A DNA stretch of 11,231 nucleotides from an uncultured Eubacteriales bacterium (GTDB lineage Bacteria > Bacillota > Clostridia > Oscillospirales > CAG-272), in assembly GCA_934365155.1 (NCBI GenBank), contig CAKRMZ010000046.1, forward strand, positions 1 through 11,231. The letters run 5' to 3'. A program made the position numbers and the translations under genes. Under the pieces are notes generated by a model. The model did not search any database and had not been told where the DNA came from. It saw nothing but the letters and a program-made list of their open reading frames with translations. Each line of letters begins with the position of its first letter. Within the stretch, counting starts at the first letter, position 1. This document shows positions 1-6,218 of the stretch, piece by piece.

Positions 1-166
1 CCACCCGATCTCCGAGCGGATGGTCCGGGAAATCTCGAAGATCCAAGATATATTTGATATTGATTTCGTCATGAATTCGTTTTTGTATAATTTCTTTGTT
101 TTGAAGAAGAATGTTTGCCGTGCCGCTGCCGACAACACCTAATCCCAAAATGGCCACATTGATCAT
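1..166 (-). CDS. hom: Homoserine dehydrogenase, N-terminal fragment (runs off left edge)
   Basis: Only the first 55 codons are in the window. The product begins MINVAILGLGVVGSG, an NAD(P)-binding Rossmann start with the GxGxxG glycines at residues 8, 10 and 13, followed by a helix (ANILLQNKEIIQKRI) and a second beta strand (INIKYILDL). This layout is typical of homoserine dehydrogenase, which reduces aspartate semialdehyde to homoserine, the branch point for threonine and methionine. The ATG at 166 is preceded by AAAAGGA at 179-185, with a rather long 12-nt gap; no nearer in-frame start is present. It lies 43 bp downstream of recR with no terminator between them, so it may be the last gene, or one of the last, of the dnaX-ybaB-recR unit. 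Another NAD(P)-binding family cannot be fully excluded from 55 residues. Confidence 0.8.
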   Translation of the reverse strand, partial: MINVAILGLGVVGSGTANILLQNKEIIQKRIHDEINIKYILDLRDFPDHPLGDRV

Positions 167-209
167 AAAGCATTTATATCCTTTTAGTTTCGTGTAATAT
201 GTGAAAATA

Positions 210-812
210 TCAAAGCATTTCGCGCCGTCCTTCGATTGCACGCTGTAAAGTGATTTCATCCGCATATTCCAGTTCGCTTCCTACGGGAATTCCGTAAGCC
301 AAGCGGGAAATCTTAACGCCAAACGGTTTTAACAGCTTTGCAATGTACATGGCGGTTGTTTCGCCCTCGATGTTCGGGTTTGTTGCAAGAATCACTTCCT
401 GGATGTTTCCGCTTGCAACACGCTCAACCAACTCTTTGATTTTTAAATTATCCGGTCCGATTCCGTCCATGGGCGAAATGGTGCCGTGTAATATATGATA
501 CAGCCCGTGATACTCCCTTACTTTTTCGATTGCCAACGCGGATTTTGCATCTTCAATAACGCAAATTGTTGCGTGATCTCTTGACGGATCCGAACAGATA
601 GAGCATACTTCCGTATCGCTGATATTCTGACAAACAGAGCAATAGCACACATGCTCTTTTGCATTGATAATGGCGTTTGCAAATTCCTCGGCTTCTTGTT
701 TTGAGTAGTTAAGAACCGAAAAGGCAAGACGCATGGCAGTTTTTCTGCCGATGCCCGGTAATTTTTGAAATTGCTCGACTAACTTTTCAAGCGGGGCAAT
801 CAAATTAGACAT
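210..812 (-). CDS. recR: Recombination mediator protein RecR
   Basis: This 200-residue protein has the usual RecR length and full domain order. RecR acts with RecF/RecO in RecFOR-dependent loading of RecA at single-stranded gaps. Visible elements are the helix-hairpin-helix LPGIGRKTA (18-26); a C4 zinc finger with Cys58, Cys61, Cys70 and Cys73; a Toprim domain starting at VIEDAKS (85-91, Glu87 being the expected acidic residue); the conserved HGTISPMDGIGP block (109-120); ATNPNIEGETTAMYI (143-157); and the C-terminal GIPVGSELEYADE and RAIEGRREM motifs. The ATG at 812 is preceded by GGAG with a 6-nt gap, and ybaB ends only 23 nt upstream, so the two are almost certainly co-transcribed. Nothing is missing or broken. 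Confidence 0.97.
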   Translation of the reverse strand: MSNLIAPLEKLVEQFQKLPGIGRKTAMRLAFSVLNYSKQEAEEFANAIINAKEHVCYCSVCQNISDTEVCSICSDPSRDHATICVIEDAKSALAIEKVREYHGLYHILHGTISPMDGIGPDNLKIKELVERVASGNIQEVILATNPNIEGETTAMYIAKLLKPFGVKISRLAYGIPVGSELEYADEITLQRAIEGRREML

Positions 813-835
813 AAGATTCTCCGTAAATAAACTGA

Positions 836-1183
836 TTAAAATAACCCGGGCATATTCATGCCAGAGGTAATCTTAGCCATTTCCTCAGAATTGGTGGATT
901 CCACTTTTTTAATTGCCTCATTGATTCCGGCAACCAAAATATCGCTCAGAGTTTCAATATCGTCCGGATCTACGATATCCGGAGATATTTCAATATTTTT
1001 AATGGTTTTCGATCCGGTAATCACAACCTTTACCATTCCTCCGCCCGCACTGACTTCATATTCACGGAGCTCCAGCTCTTCTTGCAGAGTTGCCATATCC
1101 TCCTGCATTTTTTGTGCCTGACGAAGCATTGCATTCATTCCGGAAGGGCCTCCGCCCATTCCTTTCGGTAATCTTGCTTTCAT
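836..1183 (-). CDS. ybaB: YbaB/EbfC family nucleoid-associated protein
   Basis: This 115-residue protein belongs to the YbaB/EbfC family of small dimeric DNA-binding proteins that coat the nucleoid and are nearly always encoded between dnaX and recR. A glycine- and methionine-rich N-terminus (MKARLPKGMGGG) is followed by a charged coiled-coil helix (about 18-42), then the AGGGMVKVVITG strand region (46-57), the conserved VDPDDIETLSDILVAGINEA segment, and the typical C-terminus MNMPGLF. The first residues match the form I recall from Ruminococcaceae-like Clostridia, which supports the ATG at 1183. However, the only good Shine-Dalgarno (1209-1218) lies 25 nt upstream of it. An internal ATG at codon 16 has GGAGG about 10 nt ahead and could give a 100-residue form. 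Confidence 0.95.
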   Translation of the reverse strand: MKARLPKGMGGGPSGMNAMLRQAQKMQEDMATLQEELELREYEVSAGGGMVKVVITGSKTIKNIEISPDIVDPDDIETLSDILVAGINEAIKKVESTNSEEMAKITSGMNMPGLF

Positions 1184-1218
1184 GATTGAATCATCGCTGT
1201 GAACAGCGTTCCTTTCCT
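1180..1218 (-). promoter_or_regulatory. Unusual ybaB translation-initiation region: distant SD, hairpin and 4-codon ORF
   Basis: In the minus sense the order is AGGAAAGGAA (1218-1209), then CGCTGTTCACAGCG (1208-1195; a 5-bp stem with a TTCA loop), then ATGATTCAATCATGA (1194-1180). The last segment contains a perfect 6-bp inverted repeat around one C. It also encodes a tiny ORF, ATG ATT CAA TCA TGA (Met-Ile-Gln-Ser-stop), whose stop overlaps the ybaB ATG as ATGA. The Shine-Dalgarno is 25 nt from the ybaB start in linear sequence, but 11 nt if the 14-nt hairpin is folded out. That the hairpin brings the SD into range, or that the mini-ORF couples translation to ybaB, is inference from layout. 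Confidence 0.45.
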
Positions 1219-1251
1219 ATATTTCTATTACATATATTTCACAATAAAATT

Positions 1252-2847
1252 TTAGGTGATTTGTGAGATAATCTCATCGATTAATTCAAATTGTGAAGTT
1301 TTTTGCTTTTCATCCTTGATATAGATCCGTTCCGGTGCAACTGTTTTATCGGTACAGATGCCGATTGCCGCACTGAGCTTCTTTTTCTTTTCTTCATCGA
1401 TCAACCGAACGGAAAAAGCATCTCCGGCAAAAATATAAACTTTGGAATAATCTTTGGCAAAATAGGCCTGATATGATTTTAAAAAAGCAGCCAATGCTTT
1501 ATCTTTTTGTGAAATGTGATTTACGATATCCGGCCATTCGTTCATTTTTAATAATTGCTCTTTTGGGGATTCAAAAGCGGCAGGAGAAGATATAACGTCC
1601 GGTGCTTTTGCAGTCGAATCGGAATGCGGTACTTCGACAGGGGCCTTCTTTTCGGGCTTTAGCATATCCGGTTTGGCATGCTCCGGCTGAGAGCTTGATA
1701 AAAGCAACACCTTTTCCTCCAACTCGGAAATCCTCAGCAAAAGTGCTTCCGGCGATGGATTCATTCGTCGGTCACATAATTTCAGCAAAGCAATCTCTAA
1801 GGGAATTTGACCGCTTTCGCGCGCGGTTTTTAAATTGATATACAGCGTTTCCAAGACACCGATCTGATAGAACAGCAGATCAAAATTGAATTCTTTTGCA
1901 AGAGATTGAATTTTTTGAAAATGCTCGGAATCATAGCTTAAATAACGTTTCGCGTGCGGGGTAGTAACAATCATCATCATGTTTCGCCAAAACCGAAGAA
2001 GGTCTGCGGTAAACACTGTAATGTCGCCCTTTTTGTAAACTGTATCCGTAATTTCATAGATGCTGTTATAGTCTTTATCGCATACGGCACCGGCACAGCG
2101 GAAAACCAACTCTTCGTCGGAAACACCGATAAGGCCGGCCACATCTTTTTGTTCCAGAATATGCTCCGAAGCGCCTTTGCACACTTCCAAAAAGCCCAGT
2201 GCATCACGCATACCGCCTTCGGCAATACGGGCAATAAACCCGAGTGCATCATCGGATATTAAAATATGCTCCTCATCAGATATCATACGTAAACGGCGTG
2301 CAATTGTCTCATGGTCGATTCGATGAAAATCAAAGCGTTGACAACGAGAAAGAATGGTATTCGGAATTTTTTGTTTTTCCGTTGTTGCCAATATAAAAAT
2401 CATATGCTGCGGAGGCTCTTCCAAGGTCTTTAAAAGTGCGTTGAAAGCCGGCACGGTAAGCATATGAACTTCATCAATAATTAACACGCGGAATTTTGCT
2501 TCACTGGGAGCATAGGCTGCATCGTTGCGGATGTCGCGCACATTATCAACACCGTTGTTGCTGGCCGCATCGATTTCCAAAACATCGGTGGACAGGCCGC
2601 TGTCAATCATCTTGCACATGGAACACTGTCCGCAAGGATTCCCGTTAACGGGATGCAGACAATTGACTGCCTTGGCAAGAATTTTGGCACAGCTGGTCTT
2701 TCCGGTTCCCCGTGAACCGTAAAACAAATATGCATGCGGAATCTCGGAGGATATAATTTGTGCTTTTAAGATATCAGTCACATGATTTTGTCCGCATACA
2801 TCGTCAAACGTTTTCGGACGCCATTTGCGGTATAAAGCCTGATACAT
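1252..2847 (-). CDS. dnaX: DNA polymerase III subunit gamma/tau
   Basis: This is the clamp-loader ATPase that loads the beta sliding clamp and tethers polymerases at the fork; 531 residues is close to the usual Firmicute length. The AAA+ core has Walker A GSRGTGKT (44-51), zinc-binding Cys63, Cys72, Cys75 and Cys78, Walker B LIIDEVHM (122-129), sensor 1 ATTEK (154-158), the SRC arginine-finger motif (167-169) and sensor 2 GGMRDAL (211-217). A collar domain follows (about 240-365), then a Pro/Lys-rich linker (about 388-430) and a C-terminal tau-like domain. Sensor 2 continues GFLEVCKG, where I would expect something like SLLDQ; this is mild divergence only. The ATG at 2847 is preceded by GAGGTG with a 5-nt gap. 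The ffs terminator ends about 20 nt upstream and leaves no room for a separate dnaX promoter, so transcription probably enters by read-through from ffs. ybaB begins 68 bp downstream. Confidence 0.97.
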   Translation of the reverse strand: MYQALYRKWRPKTFDDVCGQNHVTDILKAQIISSEIPHAYLFYGSRGTGKTSCAKILAKAVNCLHPVNGNPCGQCSMCKMIDSGLSTDVLEIDAASNNGVDNVRDIRNDAAYAPSEAKFRVLIIDEVHMLTVPAFNALLKTLEEPPQHMIFILATTEKQKIPNTILSRCQRFDFHRIDHETIARRLRMISDEEHILISDDALGFIARIAEGGMRDALGFLEVCKGASEHILEQKDVAGLIGVSDEELVFRCAGAVCDKDYNSIYEITDTVYKKGDITVFTADLLRFWRNMMMIVTTPHAKRYLSYDSEHFQKIQSLAKEFNFDLLFYQIGVLETLYINLKTARESGQIPLEIALLKLCDRRMNPSPEALLLRISELEEKVLLLSSSQPEHAKPDMLKPEKKAPVEVPHSDSTAKAPDVISSPAAFESPKEQLLKMNEWPDIVNHISQKDKALAAFLKSYQAYFAKDYSKVYIFAGDAFSVRLIDEEKKKKLSAAIGICTDKTVAPERIYIKDEKQKTSQFELIDEIISQIT

Positions 2848-2867
2848 AAAAACACCTCAATTCTCTG

Positions 2868-2910
2868 AAAAAATAAAAAAGCAAGATGCAAAATAAGACC
2901 ATACACCTTG
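2868..2910 (-). terminator. 3' end of SRP RNA: hairpin plus T6-A-T6 tract
   Basis: The minus-sense RNA ends CATCTTGC followed by T6 (2880-2875), A, T6 (2873-2868). A local hairpin pairs CAAGGTGTA (2910-2902) with TGCATCTTG (2890-2882): nine pairs with two G-U and an 11-nt loop, directly before the T-tract. The same 3' segment can instead pair with the RNA's 5' end in the 22-bp terminal helix. This looks like an intrinsic terminator or processing point. It must be leaky if dnaX, 20 nt further on, is transcribed from the ffs promoter. Confidence 0.65.
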
Positions 2911-3183
2911 TTCTCGACTTGCATTTATGCGCGTTTCCGACCGTTTTTGCTCAAAACAGGCAACCCTGCGGCACATCAAACATTCATTTAATGCTGCTTG
3001 GTTCCCCACCTGACATGGTTCATGACGGTTGATTGCGCAAGACCCGTTCGTCACTGCAAAAGAGAAGTGGCACAGACCACACAAAAGCAAACCTCAAACA
3101 AGGAAACTACCCCCACTGTAGCGGATTGTGGGTACAAGGCACCGCTAACTCCCCGGCTGGCATGGTCTTATTTCACACCTTGC
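2881..3183 (-). ncRNA. ffs: Signal recognition particle RNA, long (Alu-containing) form
   Basis: This is the RNA scaffold of the particle that binds Ffh and targets nascent membrane and secreted proteins. The Ffh-binding helix 8 reads (minus sense) CATGAACC (3024-3017), TGTCAGG (3015-3009), a GGAA tetraloop (3005-3002) and AGCAGCA (2998-2992). These are the conserved asymmetric- and symmetric-loop sequences. The 5' Alu-type domain has helix 3 (TAGCGG 3147-3142 with CCGCTA 3124-3119) and helix 4 (ACCCAC 3133-3128 with GTGGGG 3116-3111). The termini pair perfectly: 3183-3162 with 2902-2881 gives 22 consecutive pairs, three of them G-U. I set the ends from this helix, the promoter spacing upstream and the T-tract downstream. 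The tetraloop is closed by GG/CC rather than the usual C-G context, as a compensated change. Location directly upstream of dnaX matches B. subtilis (scr-dnaX-yaaK-recR). Confidence 0.93.
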
Positions 3184-3190
3184 TTTAAAT

Positions 3191-3219
3191 AGTATATCAA
3201 ATTTTTAAGTGTATTGCAA
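3191..3219 (-). promoter_or_regulatory. ffs promoter (sigma-A type)
   Basis: The minus strand has TTGCAA (3219-3214), exactly 17 nt, then TATACT (3196-3191). The predicted start, 7-8 nt downstream, falls at about 3184-3183, the first base of the long terminal helix of the SRP RNA, so promoter and RNA structure agree. The upstream sequence (3220-3245) is almost pure A/T with A- and T-runs, resembling an UP element, as expected for a highly expressed stable RNA. Confidence 0.85.
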
Positions 3220-3245
3220 TAAATTTCAATAAAATTATTTTTATT

Positions 3246-4967
3246 TTAGCTTTGGGCAGACAGGAACTGCGAACGATACAATTCGGAATAAATTCCGTTT
3301 TTATTTAACAGTGTTTCATGAGACCCGCTTTCTACAATGCCTTTATCTGTGATGACAATAATGCGATCGGCATTTTTTACGGTAGAGAGTCTGTGGGCCA
3401 CAACGATTGTTGTACGACCGCGGCATAACTCCTCAAGACTTTTTTGAATTTCAAGTTCCGTAGTATTATCCAGAGCAGATGTGGCCTCATCTAAGATAAG
3501 AACCGATGGGTTTTTAAGAAACATTCTGGCAATTGAAATTCTTTGTTTTTGGCCTCCCGAAAGCTTCACGCCGCGTTCGCCGACGATAGTGTTGTAGCCG
3601 TTGGGCAGAGATGAGATAAACGCATCGATTTTGGCCTGTTTTGCTGCCTTGAAAACTTCCTCTTCGGTAGCATCCGGTCGACCGTAAGCGATATTGTCAT
3701 AGATTGTGCTGTTAAATAAGAATACATCCTGCGCGACAATGCCGATGTTTTCACGGAGGCTCTTTCGGGTGAACGAGCGAATATCCCGGCCGTCCAGCGT
3801 AACGACGCCGCTGTCAATCTCATAAAAACGGGGAATGATATGGCAAATCGTAGTCTTTCCTCCGCCGGACGGTCCGACTAAGGCTAAAGTCTGCCCGGGT
3901 TCGGCCACAAAGCTTAAATGGCTTAATACTTTCTTTTCATCCCCGTAGGCAAACGATACATCGTTAAAACAAATCTCTCCCTTTACATGGGAAATATCTA
4001 CAGCATCTGCCTCATCTTTTTCCGGTTCCTCATCCATGATCTCGCAAAAACGAGTAAAGCCGCTCATTCCGTTTTGCAATTGTTCTACAAAGCTGATGAG
4101 ACGTTTCACCGGATTCATAAAAATATTGACAAACAGAATAAATGCCGTAAAATCGCCGAAATCAATTTGATCATAAAGACAGAAAAGTCCGCCGGTCAAT
4201 AAAACTACAACATAAATCAGATCGGTTAAAAAAGAAGTGCCGGAAAAGAACTCCGCCATAGCGCGGTAGGCTTTGGCTCTGGCCCGAACAAAGCGCTGAT
4301 TTCCAATTTCGAAATGTTCCCGCTCATATTGCTCGCTGTTATAGGCTTTTGACACGCGAATGCCGGAAATACTGTTTTCAAGGTTTGCATTAATTTCGCC
4401 GATTTCGACTCGCGTCTGCGTAAACGCTTCGCTCATTTTCATTCGTTTTTTTGCAGAAAAAATAACAATAGCCGGTATAAAAGCAAAAATAATCAGTGTC
4501 AGCCAGATATTGATTGTTGCCATAATCGCGAAAGATCCGCACAAAAGAATAATTGATAAGAACAGATCCTCCGGACCGTGATGGGCAAGCTCTGAAATGT
4601 CCATTAAATCATTGGTAATACGCGACATTACGGTTCCGGTTTTATTATTATCAAAATAGGAAAAGGGAAGTTTTTGCAAGTGTGCGAACACTTCGGTTCG
4701 CATATCGGCCTGCATTCGTACTCCGACCACATGTCCGTAATATTGAATAAAATAATTGAAGCACATTTTCAGCAAATAGGCGATCAGCAATATTGTGCAC
4801 CAAATGATCAGCTGACGGATATAATGGTTCGGAATATACACATTGATAATGCTTCGGGTAATCATAGGGTAGAACAAATCGCAGATTGCACAGAGAAATG
4901 CGCAAATCATGTCCATAACGAAAAGTCGCATATGCGGCTTATAATAACGCACAAAGCGCCGAATCAA
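3246..4967 (-). CDS. ABC exporter half-transporter (fused membrane and ATPase domains)
   Basis: This is a membrane exporter of the MsbA/BmrA type that would act as a homo- or heterodimer; the substrate is not identifiable. The frame can be opened to a TTG at 4982 (578 residues; numbering below uses that frame), but GGAGGTG overlaps those first codons and lies 6 nt before another TTG at 4967, so I take 4967 (573 residues, beginning M-IRRFVRYYKPH). The N-terminal half has about six hydrophobic segments (roughly 20-45, 57-80, 139-158, 160-178, 250-272, 278-292). The ATPase has A-loop Tyr346, Walker A GPSGGGKT (370-377), Q-loop Gln418, signature LSGGQ (474-478), Walker B VLILDE (494-499), D-loop SALD and H-loop His530, so it should be active. 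It lies 30 nt after the aminotransferase and is the last gene of the metF operon by spacing. No second half-transporter adjoins it. Confidence 0.93.
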   Translation of the reverse strand: MIRRFVRYYKPHMRLFVMDMICAFLCAICDLFYPMITRSIINVYIPNHYIRQLIIWCTILLIAYLLKMCFNYFIQYYGHVVGVRMQADMRTEVFAHLQKLPFSYFDNNKTGTVMSRITNDLMDISELAHHGPEDLFLSIILLCGSFAIMATINIWLTLIIFAFIPAIVIFSAKKRMKMSEAFTQTRVEIGEINANLENSISGIRVSKAYNSEQYEREHFEIGNQRFVRARAKAYRAMAEFFSGTSFLTDLIYVVVLLTGGLFCLYDQIDFGDFTAFILFVNIFMNPVKRLISFVEQLQNGMSGFTRFCEIMDEEPEKDEADAVDISHVKGEICFNDVSFAYGDEKKVLSHLSFVAEPGQTLALVGPSGGGKTTICHIIPRFYEIDSGVVTLDGRDIRSFTRKSLRENIGIVAQDVFLFNSTIYDNIAYGRPDATEEEVFKAAKQAKIDAFISSLPNGYNTIVGERGVKLSGGQKQRISIARMFLKNPSVLILDEATSALDNTTELEIQKSLEELCRGRTTIVVAHRLSTVKNADRIIVITDKGIVESGSHETLLNKNGIYSELYRSQFLSAQS

Positions 4968-4982
4968 AGGGAACACCTCCAA
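4965..4982 (-). promoter_or_regulatory. Shine-Dalgarno that decides the ABC exporter start
   Basis: The minus strand reads TTGGAGGTGTTCCCTTTG. The first TTG (4982-4980) overlaps the GGAGG, so it cannot use this site. The last TTG (4967-4965) sits 6 nt after GGAGGTG, which is ideal spacing. Initiation at the second TTG removes five residues (M/L-E-V-F-P) from the longest frame and gives an N-terminus, IRRFVRYYKPH, typical of this transporter family. Confidence 0.8.
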
Positions 4983-4997
4983 TAATTGCTTTTATCA

Positions 4998-6188
4998 TTA
5001 TTGATTGGCGTATTCTTCTGCCAAGGATTTAAAAGCCGGCAAAGACCGTTCAATCTGTTCATAAGAGACACAATAAGAAATTCGAACGAAGCCCGGATAT
5101 CCGAAATCATCGCTGGGGACCAGCAACAATTCATGCTTTTTTGCACGCTCGCAAAACTTTCCCGCATCGGACTCTAAGGCGCGCACAAAAAGGTAAAATG
5201 CTCCGTCCGGGCGAATGCAATGGTATCCGTATTGACAAAGAGACTGATATAATAAATCCCGATTCTTGCGATAAGCTGAAATGTCCGAGGTGGAGCCGAG
5301 GCAGTTTGCGGCAACCCGTTGAAATAGGCTCGGTGCGCAAACATAGCCCAGTGCCCGTCCGGCGCCGCAAATTGCCGCATAAAGATCTTGCTCCTGCGTG
5401 CAGCGGTCGCAAACGGCAATATATCCGATCCGTTCTCCCGGCAGAGAAAGCGATTTGCTGAATGAATAGCAGACAATGGTATTGTCATAATAATTCATTA
5501 AATACGGAACCTCAATATCATCATATACCAATTCCCGGTACGGTTCGTCCGAAATCAGAAAAATGGGATGTCCGTATTGCTGTTCCTTTTGCTTTAAAAC
5601 AGCACAAAGACGTTCAATACTTGCTTTCTTGATAACAACGCCGGAAGGGTTATTCGGGGAGTTCAAAATGACTGCTTTTGTTTGAGGAGTCAGAGAACGT
5701 TCCAATGCATCAAAATCAATATCAAATTGATCTGAGGTCAAACGGTTTATTATTAATTTGGCTCCGGCATTTTCAACAAAAACACGATATTCCGGGAAAA
5801 AAGGAGCAAAAACAACAAATTCGTCGTTTTCTTCACATAAAGCATGAATTGTTATGGTCAGCGAAGCGGCTGCGCCGACTGTCATGTAAATATGGTTCGG
5901 CGTCAAGTGAGTGCCGAAGTTTTTGTTGATGTAATCCGATACCGCAGAACGTACCGTCGCATCTCCCTGTGCGGAAGTGTAACCGTGAAGCTCGATATTG
6001 CTTGTGTTTTTTACTAAGTCGATAATTGTTTCATTGACACAATCCGGCGGAGCAACACTGGGATTTCCCAAACTGAAATCAAACACATTCTCTGCTCCGA
6101 TTTGTTCTTTGCGGATTTTTCCGTATTCAAACAGCTCTCGAATTACGGATCTTTTCTTTCCTAAGTTCAACATTTTTTCAGGGAACAT
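4998..6188 (-). CDS. PLP-dependent aminotransferase, class I/II (fold type I)
   Basis: This 396-residue enzyme is of the AspC/AatA-like class I/II group and would transfer an amino group to a 2-oxo acid in the cytosol. Expected residues are all visible: the FSLGNPS substrate-side loop (38-44), the GAAASL phosphate-binding turn (105-110), NSPNNPSG (176-183), Asp214 in SDEPY (pairs with the pyridine nitrogen), the Schiff-base Lys245 in SFSKS, Arg253 in GERIGY (PLP phosphate) and Arg369 in FVRIS (substrate carboxylate). The ATG at 6188 has GAGGTG 5 nt upstream. It starts 30 nt after metH stops, in the same operon. Candidate roles are aspartate aminotransferase, supplying the aspartate-to-homoserine branch, or transamination of methionine or its keto acid. 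The sequence alone does not separate these. Confidence 0.92.
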   Translation of the reverse strand: MFPEKMLNLGKKRSVIRELFEYGKIRKEQIGAENVFDFSLGNPSVAPPDCVNETIIDLVKNTSNIELHGYTSAQGDATVRSAVSDYINKNFGTHLTPNHIYMTVGAAASLTITIHALCEENDEFVVFAPFFPEYRVFVENAGAKLIINRLTSDQFDIDFDALERSLTPQTKAVILNSPNNPSGVVIKKASIERLCAVLKQKEQQYGHPIFLISDEPYRELVYDDIEVPYLMNYYDNTIVCYSFSKSLSLPGERIGYIAVCDRCTQEQDLYAAICGAGRALGYVCAPSLFQRVAANCLGSTSDISAYRKNRDLLYQSLCQYGYHCIRPDGAFYLFVRALESDAGKFCERAKKHELLLVPSDDFGYPGFVRISYCVSYEQIERSLPAFKSLAEEYANQ

Positions 6189-6218
6189 AATTGCACCTCA
6201 TATATCTTGTTTATCTTG

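Noticed and set aside
1211..1237. TTGTGA and TATAGG with 17-nt spacing as a promoter for ybaB.
   Set aside because: Both hexamers match consensus at only four positions, and the transcript would start on or just after the Shine-Dalgarno. Co-transcription with dnaX explains the gene better.
1375..1395. A-rich run in dnaX (GAA AAG AAA AAG AAG) as a possible programmed -1 frameshift producing gamma.
   Set aside because: The in-frame heptamer is G AAA AAG, not the X XXY YYZ slippery form. It lies near the C-terminus, where a frameshift would not produce a gamma-like protein, and no downstream stem-loop was evident.
2857..3192. Short open frames on both strands between dnaX and the ABC exporter (for example 2857-3090 minus and 2998-3192 plus).
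   Set aside because: They lie within the structured SRP RNA, resemble no protein family and lack a convincing ribosome binding site.
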